Shown: one piece after another, positions 45,317 to 54,690 of the stretch
Numbering within the stretch: position 1 is the stretch's first letter
How the letters are laid out: the number at the start of each line of letters is the position of its first letter
Origin: Candidatus Competibacter denitrificans Run_A_D11
GTDB lineage: Bacteria; Pseudomonadota; Gammaproteobacteria; Competibacterales; Competibacteraceae
DNA length: 64,000 nucleotides
Reading direction: 5' to 3'
Assembly: GCF_001051235.1 (NCBI RefSeq)
Contig: NZ_CBTJ020000043.1
Coordinates: 26,848-90,847, forward strand
Notes under the pieces: model-generated
What the model was told of the DNA's origin: nothing
The model's input: the letters and a program-made list of their open reading frames with translations, nothing else
The model's database searches: none
Program-made: the position numbers and the translations under genes

Positions 45317-45973
45317 TCAGATTTTTCGCTCGAAGGGCGTAAGGGCCTTGCTGGAAAGCCGGTAGAACTGGGCGGGACGATGGGCGCCGACGCGAAAATG
45401 ACCGGTGATCGGCTCGATAATGTCCTGTTCCAGAATCTTGTGTCGAAACGAAGCTTTGTCCAGCCGTGTCCCGATGGTTTGCTCATAGATCTGGTGTAAG
45501 TCGTTCATGGTGAATTCGGCTGGTAACAAAAAAATCGGCAGTGAGGAATAGGTGGCTTTGCCACGCAGCCGCTCCACCGCTTTGGCGACAATTTGGCCAT
45601 GATCGAACGGCAGAGCGGGCACCTCTTCGACTGGAAAAGTGCTAATTGATGAATTTCCCTCCACCAAGGCCCAGGGGATCAGCGCGTAATAGGCGATGCT
45701 GACCGACCAGCCACGCGGATCACGCGCTGCCCCGGAGAAGGTAAACAACTGTTCCAGATAGGGCGCATCAAAGCCGATCTTGTGACGAATCACCCGGCGG
45801 GCCGCCATTTCGGTATCGCTATCCTCCTGAACATGAACAAAGCCACCTGATAGAGCGAATGCGCCTTCAAACGGTGGTTCCTTTCGTCGGCTCAAAATCA
45901 AACAAAGCTGTTGGTTGCGGATGGTGAACAGCGCAGCATCGACCATCACCAGGGGTTTTGGGTCAGTTTCCAT
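45317..45973 (-). CDS. NrtR-like Nudix-related transcriptional regulator
   Basis: The 218-residue protein has an N-terminal Nudix-like domain (VDAALFTIRNQQLCLILSRR; GAFALSGGFVHVQE) in which the catalytic Nudix box is degenerate (AARRVIRHKIGF instead of REUxEExG), so hydrolysis is unlikely. A C-terminal winged-helix region follows (FTMNDLHQIYEQTIGTRLDK; ASFRHKILEQD; RPAQFYRL). This is the layout of NrtR, a repressor that senses ADP-ribose and controls NAD metabolism. It diverges from the J-domain/VWA/PurA operon, and an AT-rich palindromic region lies between, so it probably controls that operon. Confidence 0.85.
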   Translation of the reverse strand: METDPKPLVMVDAALFTIRNQQLCLILSRRKEPPFEGAFALSGGFVHVQEDSDTEMAARRVIRHKIGFDAPYLEQLFTFSGAARDPRGWSVSIAYYALIPWALVEGNSSISTFPVEEVPALPFDHGQIVAKAVERLRGKATYSSLPIFLLPAEFTMNDLHQIYEQTIGTRLDKASFRHKILEQDIIEPITGHFRVGAHRPAQFYRLSSKALTPFERKI

Positions 45974-45982
45974 GGTCGCCTT

Positions 45983-46012
45983 TTGTTATTAAATGTTATT
46001 AAAAAATAACAA
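45983..46012. promoter_or_regulatory. Operator-like repeats between the NrtR-like gene and the divergent operon
   Basis: The AT-rich gap contains TTGTTATT (45983-45990), GTTATT (45995-46000) and AATAACAA (46005-46012). The last two form the palindrome GTTATT-AAAA-AATAAC, and the outer pair forms a second one. Another GTTATT lies near 46065-46071. Repeated GTTATT elements in the divergent promoter region suit binding by the neighbouring NrtR-like regulator. Confidence 0.55.
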
Positions 46013-46122
46013 TAATCACTATATATCCCTTTGTTAATCAAAGTTCAATAAAATATTTTTTAATTGTTATTTGCAAATTACATTTAAGTATGTTAGTCTT
46101 TTCCGCCATGGAGGTGGTCGTG

Positions 46123-47136
46123 ATGAATGACAAGATCGTATTGACGGCTGAAGCCCTGCTGGCCATTGGCGCTACGGAGCCGGAACGGCTGTTTAGCGCA
46201 GATGAAGCAACGATGAAGCAGCAATTCCGGGCACTGGCGGCGCGTTGGCACCCGGATCGCTGCCCGGATACCGGCACCACCGAGGTATTCCAGCATGTCA
46301 GCCGGCTCTACGAAGCCGCGCTGCAAAAATTGCGCGGCGGCATCTGGCAAACGCCAGGCTTGTTGATGATTAAAGCGACCGATGGGGCGACTTACAAAAT
46401 TCGTTACCGCAAGGAGCGCGCCTTCGAGCTGGGTCGGCAGTTTATCGCTAAGGAGGTCGTGGCCTATGTCATCGAGAACGACTACGCCGATCTGTTCGAC
46501 AACGCGCTGGCGGTCATCGGCCGCTTGCCCTGTGCCGATCCCCGAATGGCGGCGGAGATCAACCGCTATCTGCCGGAAGTGGTCAGCCAGTTTGCAACGG
46601 CCGAAGGCCGGGTCGTGGTGCTGAAAAAAGGCGCAGATCAGGTCTTGCTGCGCGATCTGCTGGAGCATCTCGGTGGGCAAATCGACGCCCGGCATGTCGC
46701 CTGGATCATCAGTTCCCTGCTGAATGTCGCCTGCTATCTGGATTACGCGCAACTGGCGCACAACGCCATCTCCGCCGACAACTGGTTCATTTCGCCCGCC
46801 CAACACAGCGGTGCCCTGCTGGGCGGCTGGTGGTACGCAGTGCGGCAGGGGGAAGCGATGCGAGCCGCGCCAGCGATGACCATCAACTACGCACCGTTTG
46901 AGGTGATGACTAATCGACGGGGCGATAGCCGCACCGATCTGGAATTGATTCGGGCCGTGGGACGGGAATTGCTGGGCGATATCAGCGGAATGCGGCTAAG
47001 CCGTGCAAAAGCGGTGCCGCCGCCGATGCTGGATTGGTTACGGCGACCGGCGCAGCGCAGCGCGGTTGATGAGTATCAGACCTGGGCCAATCAGGTGCTG
47101 AAAGACAGCTTCGGCAAACGCCGGTTTGTCGAGTAG
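46123..47136 (+). CDS. J-domain protein with degenerate protein-kinase-like region
   Basis: The ATG at 46123 follows a strong GGAGGTGG site; the upstream in-frame ATG at 46090 is less likely. Residues 20-75 are a J domain with HPD at 43-45 (RWHPDRCPD), so it probably stimulates a DnaK-type ATPase. From about residue 85 the protein resembles the two-lobe kinase fold: RVVVLKKGADQVLLRDLLEH and, at 213-225, HNAISADNWFISP in the position of the catalytic loop (usual HxDxxxxN). The catalytic Asp is replaced and no DFG is visible, so it looks like a pseudokinase. It is the first gene of the operon with VWA and PurA. Confidence 0.7.
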   Translation: MNDKIVLTAEALLAIGATEPERLFSADEATMKQQFRALAARWHPDRCPDTGTTEVFQHVSRLYEAALQKLRGGIWQTPGLLMIKATDGATYKIRYRKERAFELGRQFIAKEVVAYVIENDYADLFDNALAVIGRLPCADPRMAAEINRYLPEVVSQFATAEGRVVVLKKGADQVLLRDLLEHLGGQIDARHVAWIISSLLNVACYLDYAQLAHNAISADNWFISPAQHSGALLGGWWYAVRQGEAMRAAPAMTINYAPFEVMTNRRGDSRTDLELIRAVGRELLGDISGMRLSRAKAVPPPMLDWLRRPAQRSAVDEYQTWANQVLKDSFGKRRFVE

Positions 47137-47185
47137 CAGGTGTCCCTTGCGGACGTTTATTGATTGATCAACTAGGAGAAAAACC

Positions 47186-48100
47186 ATGGGTAGCGCACGT
47201 TGGAATCCCACTGATTGGAGTGCTTATGCCGCTTCGACGACGGGTAAAAGTACCGATGCCGTGTTTGCGGCGCGCGGGATCGAGCAAGAACTGAATCCAT
47301 TGGGCGTTACCGTCCGGGAATCCCGCGATTCTGAGCTGAATCCGGCAGCAACCGCCATCATCGTCGGGCTGGATGTCACCGGTTCGATGGGGATGATTGC
47401 CGATGCGTTGGCGCGCAAGGGCCTTGGCACGATGGTCGAGGAAATCCTGGCCCGCAAGCCGGTTTCTGACCCGCATATCCTGTGCATGGGCATCGGTGAT
47501 GTGCTGTGCGACCGTGCGCCGTTGCAGGTGACCCAGTTCGAGGCCGATATCCGAATCGCCCGACAACTGGAGAAACTCTGGCTGGAAAAGGGCGGCGGCG
47601 GCAATTCCTGCGAGTCTTACACCTTGCCGTGGTATTTCGCTGCCATGCACACCGCTATCGATTGCTTTGAGAAGCGCGGCAAGAAGGGTTATCTGTTCAC
47701 GGTGGGGGATGAGGAACCGCCTGCGGATTTACCAGGAGCCGCGATTACCCGCTTTCTTGGCGATCCGCCGCAACGCGATTTGAGTTCACGCGAGTTGCTG
47801 ACGATGGTGAGCCGGATGTACCACGTTTTCCACATCATCGTGGAAGAGGGTGCGCACGCCCGCAGTCAGCCGCGCGAGGTCCGCGACCGTTGGACCGATC
47901 TGCTGGGGCAGCGCGTGATCGGTTTGTCTGATCACACCAAGCTGGCGGAAGTGATCGTATCGGCCATTGAGGTCAACGAAGGCCACGACCGCGATAAAGT
48001 CGTCAAGAGTTGGAGCCAATCGACGGGTTTGGTGGTGCAGCGGGCCGTGGGTGGACTGGTGGCGAGCCGGAGCGCGCCCGCCGGGGTGGTACGGTTTTGA
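47186..48100 (+). CDS. VWA-domain protein
   Basis: The 304-residue soluble protein has a VWA domain with MIDAS motif DVTGSM at 63-68 (usual DxSxS; Ser is replaced by Thr at the first position, which some families allow) and an early N-terminal segment WNPTDWSAYAASTTG. A Gly-rich loop GGGGNSCESY follows at about 136. VWA domains mediate metal-dependent protein contacts. It has an AGGAG ribosome site and lies 49 bases after the J-domain gene and 64 before PurA-like. No MoxR-type ATPase is nearby. Confidence 0.8.
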   Translation: MGSARWNPTDWSAYAASTTGKSTDAVFAARGIEQELNPLGVTVRESRDSELNPAATAIIVGLDVTGSMGMIADALARKGLGTMVEEILARKPVSDPHILCMGIGDVLCDRAPLQVTQFEADIRIARQLEKLWLEKGGGGNSCESYTLPWYFAAMHTAIDCFEKRGKKGYLFTVGDEEPPADLPGAAITRFLGDPPQRDLSSRELLTMVSRMYHVFHIIVEEGAHARSQPREVRDRWTDLLGQRVIGLSDHTKLAEVIVSAIEVNEGHDRDKVVKSWSQSTGLVVQRAVGGLVASRSAPAGVVRF

Positions 48101-48164
48101 GTCCTCACCGTAAGCCGTTGCTCTCGCTCGTGTCCGGGCGGGAGCAGCGCTCAGGAGTCGCGTC

Positions 48165-49562
48165 ATGGGTTTACAAAAGGCCGCTCAAGTCGTCATCGGG
48201 GCGCAGTTCGGCGATGAAGGCAAGGGCCGCCTGATCGATTATTACGCAGCACAGGTTGGCCGTGACGGCCTGGTCATCCGTTTCAACGGCGGAGCGCAGG
48301 CGGGGCATACCGTGGTGACGCCGGAGGGCGTGCGCCACGTCTTCAGCCATGTCGGCAGCGGCGCGTTCGTTGGTGCGGCGACGTTCCTTTCACGGTTTTT
48401 CGTCTCCAATCCGATTCTATTCCTGAAGGAAATCGAGAGCTTAGCCGGAAAGGGTGTGGAGCCGAGCGTGTCTGTCGATCCGCAAAGCCCGGTGACGACG
48501 CCTTACGACATGATGATGAACCAGATCATTGAGCGGGAGCGGGACACAGGCCGCCACGGCAGTTGTGGCTTGGGTTTTGGCGAAACCATCGAACGAAATC
48601 TGAGGCCAGACTATGCCGTGACTGTGGCGGATTTAGTGGATCAGTCGGCTTTGGCGGACAAGCTGGAGGTGATTCGACGGGAGTATGTGCCTGCTCGGCT
48701 GGCTCGGCTGGGCTTTGCCGATGCTTTCCGACGGAATACCGATCTACTGTTATCGAATGCCATTCTGGAGCGCTTTATTGAAGACGCAGGTCGTTTCTTG
48801 CGATTGACGACGATAGCGGATAGCCGGACGGCGACAGCAGGGCGGTCGTTGCTATTCGAGGGTGCGCAAGGGCTGTTACTCGATCAGGATCGTGGCTTTT
48901 TCCCGCATGTCACTCGTTCCAACACAGGGCTTCGCAATGTGCTGACACTGGCGCAAGAACTGGAGTTAAACCAGCTTGAAGTCACTTACGTCACGCGGCC
49001 CTATGTGACCCGGCACGGCGCGGGGCCACTACCGCATGAACTGCCAGAAAAACCTTATCCTGGTATCGTCGATGCCACCAACGTGCCGAACGACTGGCAA
49101 GGTGCGTTACGGTTTGGCTGGCTGGATTTGGATGTATTGCGAGAAGCCATCGCTGGCGATTTGGCGGAAGCGGAACAGTTGCCGGGCTTATTCCTTAAAC
49201 CTCGGTTGGCGGTGACGTGTTTGGATCAAATCAGTGATGACAGAGTGACGTACTGCACCGCTAAAGTGTTACGGCAGACCAGTGTTGGTGAATTTATGAT
49301 GGCGCTAACAGAGGCTGTGAATCTGTCAGAGCGAGAATTCAACCAGGATGTAACGCGAGCGAAGAAGGCTGCTCAGGCGGGGCCAGTCTTCATCACAGAT
49401 CGCGGTCGTCCAGGACATGTGTTGTTGAGCATTGATGACTCTCGTCGTTTGGCGGGTGCTGAGGCCAGTGTAGTTGATCTGCTGGCAATGCCCGCCGAGC
49501 CAGAAATCGAGTTCGACCCTCCGCGCTTGCGTGGGCCGCTGTTTCGCACCGACTGGCGTTGA
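48165..49562 (+). CDS. Divergent adenylosuccinate synthetase fused to a Phd/YefM-type antitoxin
   Basis: Residues 1-375 are PurA-like: AQFGDEGKG with catalytic Asp17, and GGAQAGHTVV with catalytic His48. The IMP-binding loop normally written TTTGRxRR is replaced by a segment ending NDWQGALRFGWLDLD, and the C-terminal STGP motif that reads GTP is missing. From about residue 378 comes a complete Phd/YefM antitoxin of the REFNQD type: LSEREFNQDVTRAKKAAQ, then GPVFITDRGRPGHVLLSI, and SVVDLLAMPAEPEIEFDPPR. The internal ATG pair at 49296/49299 could also make a free antitoxin of 88 residues. No toxin gene follows. Likely substrate, IMP or another purine nucleotide, is unknown. Confidence 0.85.
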   Translation: MGLQKAAQVVIGAQFGDEGKGRLIDYYAAQVGRDGLVIRFNGGAQAGHTVVTPEGVRHVFSHVGSGAFVGAATFLSRFFVSNPILFLKEIESLAGKGVEPSVSVDPQSPVTTPYDMMMNQIIERERDTGRHGSCGLGFGETIERNLRPDYAVTVADLVDQSALADKLEVIRREYVPARLARLGFADAFRRNTDLLLSNAILERFIEDAGRFLRLTTIADSRTATAGRSLLFEGAQGLLLDQDRGFFPHVTRSNTGLRNVLTLAQELELNQLEVTYVTRPYVTRHGAGPLPHELPEKPYPGIVDATNVPNDWQGALRFGWLDLDVLREAIAGDLAEAEQLPGLFLKPRLAVTCLDQISDDRVTYCTAKVLRQTSVGEFMMALTEAVNLSEREFNQDVTRAKKAAQAGPVFITDRGRPGHVLLSIDDSRRLAGAEASVVDLLAMPAEPEIEFDPPRLRGPLFRTDWR

Positions 49563-49627
49563 AATCTTCAATCCGTGGATTGGCGAATCGCCATCCTCCT
49601 GAATCTACATCTTGTATTTGTCTCTGA

Positions 49628-50656
<1,029 letters not shown>

Positions 50657-51054
50657 CGTGGTAAGTGTTTTGAAAAGCTTAGCAACGCGCAATTCCAGAT
50701 AAGTTCGACCAAGCTAATTCTGGAGAGAGTTGCTAAGCGGTCCTATGAGTGTCAGGTTTTTTTACACTGGTTCGGCTGCCTCATCAAAGCAGATTTACCG
50801 CCCATTACCCATTATTTTTTGAACGCCTTTTTTTAGCAACTTATTGATATAAAATATAAAAATTTGGAATCATAGAAAGTTTTTTGGTTTAAGAGATTGA
50901 TTATAAGAGGCTAAATTGTAACTTAATAGAGGCGTTCAGTCATGTCAGATTGCTAATTTCCCTATTTGAGAGTGTCGAAAAATTTAACAGTTTCTTTGAA
51001 AAGGTTCATGTCCATCAAATATTAACATATTGAATTAATTAACTTTAATTAAAA
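50657..51054. other. AT-rich intergenic region with large inverted repeat
   Basis: No gene was found between bluB and the PEP-CTERM gene. It holds the nested inverted repeat at 50677-50738 and a T run at 50756-50762. The rest is AT-rich. A degenerate sigma-54 site follows at its 3' edge. Confidence 0.5.
50677..50738. repeat. Nested inverted repeat downstream of bluB
   Basis: GCTTAGCAAC (50677-50686) and GTTGCTAAGC (50729-50738) are perfect 10-bp arms. Inside them TCCAGA (50694-50699) and TCTGGA (50719-50724) form a second, exact pair. The structure is a long bulged hairpin. It may be a terminator for bluB (a T run follows at 50756-50762, rather far away) or a small mobile hairpin; neither could be decided. 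Confidence 0.5.
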
Positions 51055-51070
51055 TGGCATGATTTATGAT
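51055..51070 (+). promoter_or_regulatory. Degenerate sigma-54-like promoter for PEP-CTERM gene 2
   Basis: TGGCATGATTTATGAT has the -24 TGGCA and a 10-base gap to GA where GC is expected, so the -12 box is off consensus at one base. It lies about 65 bases before the ATG of the second PEP-CTERM gene. It is supported mainly by analogy with the much better site at 8435-8455. Confidence 0.35.
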
Positions 51071-51132
51071 AATAAATCAATATCAAGTCAATGATAAACA
51101 AACATAGCAATAACACTCATGGGAACAATGTC

Positions 51133-51840
51133 ATGAAAAAAATGATGCCGATCTTGGGAGCCGTCCTCCTCGCCGCAACGACCTCAGTCAGTTTCGCAGT
51201 CCCCGTTACTTTCAGTGATACCCAAAAGTATTGGCCTAGTTGGCAAAATGGTACTGCCGATGATGGTGTTGATCTGATAGGAACCCCAGAGATCTTTGGG
51301 GGCACTGCGGATTTTATGAATGGTTTTTTGAAAAGCGTTAAAATTAAGTACGACAATGTAAATTCATTTCCCAGCCTGACGGCCGGAGATCTGTTTATTA
51401 ATGTTGGGTCTGACTCTTACTGGGACTATGTGGTTACGAGCGGCGGGAACATCTACAGCTTCGGTGCTAATACCTTCTCGTCCCAAAAGGGGGTGAATGA
51501 TGGGGCTTATACGATGTCGTCCGCTTCTGGCGGCTTTCGGGAAAATCATCCAGTTGCTTATAACACAGGCAGCGGGTTAGGAACCTTGTTGGGAACAACT
51601 GCTACGGTAACTAATCCTGGCTTTGGAACTGTTGGAAATCAAACGATTAAATTTGATAGTTTGAATCTGGCCGCCGGCTATGGCAGCCAATTGACTTTGG
51701 CCTGGGCTCCAAGCTGCGCGAATGATGTGCTGTATGAGCAAATCAATTCACCGGTTCCAGAGCCGGCTTCGCTTGCGCTGCTCGGCACGGGTCTGGTTGG
51801 GTTGGCCAAGTTCCGCAAGAAAGCGACCCGTAAGAGCTAA
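51133..51840 (+). CDS. PEP-CTERM sorting-domain exported protein
   Basis: Starting at ATG 51133 (MKKMMPILGAVLLAATTSVS), the protein has a normal signal peptide; the frame runs back to 51091 without need. The mature part is Gly/Ser/Asn-rich, with WDYVVTSGGNIYSFGANTFS, and the C-terminus has VPEPASLALLGTGLVGLA and the basic tail KFRKKATRKS. The length (235) is ordinary. It is presumably processed by an exosortase elsewhere in the genome. It is the second such protein in the window and also has a sigma-54-like site upstream. Confidence 0.9.
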   Translation: MKKMMPILGAVLLAATTSVSFAVPVTFSDTQKYWPSWQNGTADDGVDLIGTPEIFGGTADFMNGFLKSVKIKYDNVNSFPSLTAGDLFINVGSDSYWDYVVTSGGNIYSFGANTFSSQKGVNDGAYTMSSASGGFRENHPVAYNTGSGLGTLLGTTATVTNPGFGTVGNQTIKFDSLNLAAGYGSQLTLAWAPSCANDVLYEQINSPVPEPASLALLGTGLVGLAKFRKKATRKS

Positions 51841-51860
51841 CTGACCGATCTCGCTGTAAC

Positions 51861-51894
51861 AAACCGGCCTGTCCAATGACAAGCCGGTTTTTTT
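51861..51894 (+). terminator. Rho-independent terminator after PEP-CTERM gene 2
   Basis: AAACCGGC (51861-51868) pairs with GCCGGTTT (51883-51890), with TGTC/GACA extending the stem inside, followed by TTTT on the plus strand. A clear intrinsic terminator 21 bases after the stop. Confidence 0.9.
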
Positions 51895-51961
51895 ATTTCT
51901 GAGGCTTTATTTTTTTCGTTACAATAGATATTAACTAAATGACTTTGTTAGGGTTTATGAT

Positions 51962-54604
51962 ATGCCGCCAAACCCACCCCCCGGAATAGAACGCCAACGC
52001 ATGAGCCAACCACACTGGCAGCGCTGGGGAACTTATGTCAGTGAGCGGCAATGGGGCACGGTGCGGGAAGACTACAGCGCAGATGGCAATGCCTGGAGTT
52101 ACTTCCCGCACGATCACGCCCGCAGCCGAGTGTACCGTTGGGGTGAGGACGGTATCGGTGGGTTTTGCGATGACCAGCAAACGCTTTGTTTGGCCGTGGC
52201 GCTGTGGAATGGCCAGGACCCGATTCTCAAGGAACGGCTGTTTGGCCTGACCAACGGCCAGGGGAATCACGGCGAGGATGTGAAAGAACTGTATTACTAC
52301 CTCGACGCCACCCCGACCTATTCCTATGCGCGGATGCTCTATAAATATCCGCAAGCGGCCTATCCGTACCAGGCATTGGTGGAGCAAAACCGGCAACGTG
52401 GCAAGCTGGAGCAGGAATTTGAACTACTCGATACCGGGATTTTCGCCGAAAACCGCTATTTCGATATCGAGATCGAATACGCCAAGGCGGCGGTCGATGA
52501 CATCCTGCTGCGGGTCACCGCCTACAATCGCGGCCCGGCGGCGGCGCGCTTGCATCTGTTGCCGCAGCTCTGGTTTCGCAATACCTGGAACTGGTTCGCG
52601 GGTGTGGTCAAACCGAGCTTGCGCGCAGACGGTGATCACCGGGTCTTGATCGATCACGCCGTGCTCGGCCAATGGGCCGCCGATTTTGACGGTTCGCAGC
52701 AATTATTATTCTGCGACAACGAAACCCATGTCCGCCGAGTCTTCGGTCAAAACGAGGCCCCCGCCGGTTACTTCAAGGACGCATTCCACGATTACGTGGT
52801 TCACAACCAGCACCAGGCGGTCAACCCGGAACGCACCGGCACCAAGGCGGCCGGTTTATATGTCCTTGAGCTTGCCGCCGGTGGCCAGCAGTCGGTGCGG
52901 GTACGGCTACGGCATCGTCGAGACCAGGGCGATTTTTTCGCCGACTTCGATGAGTTAATCAAAACCCGACGGCAGGAAGCCGATGCCTTCTATGCAGAGT
53001 TGCAAACCGGCATCGCCGACGCCGACGCCCGCTTGATTCAACGGCAAGCCTGGGCGGGTCTGTTGTGGAGCAAGCAATTCTATTACTACGACATCCCGCA
53101 ATGGCTGGATGGCGACCAGGGTCAGCCACCACCGCCCGTCGCCCGCCGTCAGGGCCGCAACAGCGACTGGCGGCATCTGAATAATGCCGACATCCTGTCG
53201 ATGCCGGACAAGTGGGAATATCCCTGGTTTGCGGCCTGGGATCTGGCTTTTCACTGCATCGCGCTGGCGACCATTGACCCACAGTCGGCCAAGGATCAAC
53301 TGGTGATGCTGTGCCGGGAATGGTACATGGACCCGAACGGGGAGCTACCCGCCTACGAATGGAATTTCAGCGACGTGAACCCGCCGGTCCACGCCTGGGC
53401 GGCCTGGAAGGTCTATCAGGCTGACTGCGAACAAAATGGCGGCGTCAGCGACCTGGCCTTTCTGGAACGGGTGTTCCATAAGCTGCTGCTCAATTTCACC
53501 TGGTGGGTCAATCGCAAGGACATGGAAGGGCACAATATCTTCCAGGGCGGATTTCTCGGCCTCGACAACATCGGCGTCTTCGACCGTTCCAAACCGTTGC
53601 CCACCGGCGGCTATATCGACCAGGCCGATGCCACCGCCTGGATGGCGATGTACTGCCTGAATATGACCCGGATTGCCCTGGAACTGGCCGCACACAATCA
53701 CGTTTACGAAGACATCGCCACCAAGTTTTTTGAACATTTTCTTAATATTGCAGCGGCGCTTAACAATTTGGGCGATGAAGGCATCGGGTTGTGGGATGAG
53801 GAAGACCAGTTCTTTTACGATGTGCTGCGGCTGCCGGGTGGTGAGAAGATGCCGCTGCGGCTGCGTTCAATGGTGGGTCTGATTCCACTGTTCGCGGTTG
53901 AAGTGGTTACTGAAGATATCCTGGCCGGACTGCACGGCTTTACCAGCCGGTTGGAATGGTTCCTCAATTACCGGCCGGATCTGGCGAAACTGGTCTCCCG
54001 TTGGGAGCAGAAAGGCGACGAACAGCGGCACATGCTCTCGCTGGTGCGGGTGGTGCGGATGACCGCCCTGTTAAAACGGATGCTGGATGAAAATGAATTT
54101 CTATCCCCTTATGGGATTCGCGCGCTGTCGCGGTCTTACCTGGCGCAGCCTTATCGCTTTGAATGCCAAGGCGCAGGCTACCAGGTGCATTATCTACCGG
54201 CGGAGTCCGATAGTGAACTGTTCGGCGGCAACTCCAACTGGCGCGGCCCGATCTGGATGCCGGTCAATTATTTGCTGATTCAAAGTCTGCGTCGCTTTCA
54301 TCGCTATTATGGTGAAAGCGTCAAAGTAGAATGTCCGACCGGCTCCGGTATCCAGATGAGCTTGGGGGAAGTGGCGGATGAGCTATGCCATCGGCTGACT
54401 CGCTTATTCCTGCGTGATGCCGAGGGCCGTCGGCCGATGTTCGGCGATCATGCACTGTTGAAAGACGATTCCCATTTTAGAGATCATTTGCTGTTTTATG
54501 AGTATTTTCATGGTGATAACGGCCGTGGCGCGGGTGCATCTCATCAAACCGGCTGGACTGCTCTGGTCATTAATCTGATCAATGAAGTCCACCGGCCGAA
54601 ATAA
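51962..54604 (+). CDS. GH63-like glucosidase
   Basis: The 880-residue cytoplasmic protein resembles the bacterial branch of GH63 (mannosyl-oligosaccharide glucosidase-like) enzymes. It has a N-terminal beta region ([40 protein letters not shown]) and a long (alpha/alpha) barrel with [38 protein letters not shown] and [22 protein letters not shown]63 enzymes hydrolyse alpha-glucosidic bonds; the physiological substrate here may be a compatible-solute glucoside or glycogen-derived sugar, which is a guess. A second ATG at 52001 is possible. It is followed by an SDR dehydrogenase after 86 bases. Confidence 0.82.
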   Translation: MPPNPPPGIERQRMSQPHWQRWGTYVSERQWGTVREDYSADGNAWSYFPHDHARSRVYRWGEDGIGGFCDDQQTLCLAVALWNGQDPILKERLFGLTNGQGNHGEDVKELYYYLDATPTYSYARMLYKYPQAAYPYQALVEQNRQRGKLEQEFELLDTGIFAENRYFDIEIEYAKAAVDDILLRVTAYNRGPAAARLHLLPQLWFRNTWNWFAGVVKPSLRADGDHRVLIDHAVLGQWAADFDGSQQLLFCDNETHVRRVFGQNEAPAGYFKDAFHDYVVHNQHQAVNPERTGTKAAGLYVLELAAGGQQSVRVRLRHRRDQGDFFADFDELIKTRRQEADAFYAELQTGIADADARLIQRQAWAGLLWSKQFYYYDIPQWLDGDQGQPPPPVARRQGRNSDWRHLNNADILSMPDKWEYPWFAAWDLAFHCIALATIDPQSAKDQLVMLCREWYMDPNGELPAYEWNFSDVNPPVHAWAAWKVYQADCEQNGGVSDLAFLERVFHKLLLNFTWWVNRKDMEGHNIFQGGFLGLDNIGVFDRSKPLPTGGYIDQADATAWMAMYCLNMTRIALELAAHNHVYEDIATKFFEHFLNIAAALNNLGDEGIGLWDEEDQFFYDVLRLPGGEKMPLRLRSMVGLIPLFAVEVVTEDILAGLHGFTSRLEWFLNYRPDLAKLVSRWEQKGDEQRHMLSLVRVVRMTALLKRMLDENEFLSPYGIRALSRSYLAQPYRFECQGAGYQVHYLPAESDSELFGGNSNWRGPIWMPVNYLLIQSLRRFHRYYGESVKVECPTGSGIQMSLGEVADELCHRLTRLFLRDAEGRRPMFGDHALLKDDSHFRDHLLFYEYFHGDNGRGAGASHQTGWTALVINLINEVHRPK

Positions 54605-54690
54605 GCCACCGTTCCGAAATAAGCCACCGTTGGTTGTCGAATCACCACCTAATCAGATCCCATCCCTTGCAGTCTACCGGAGATTCGCCG

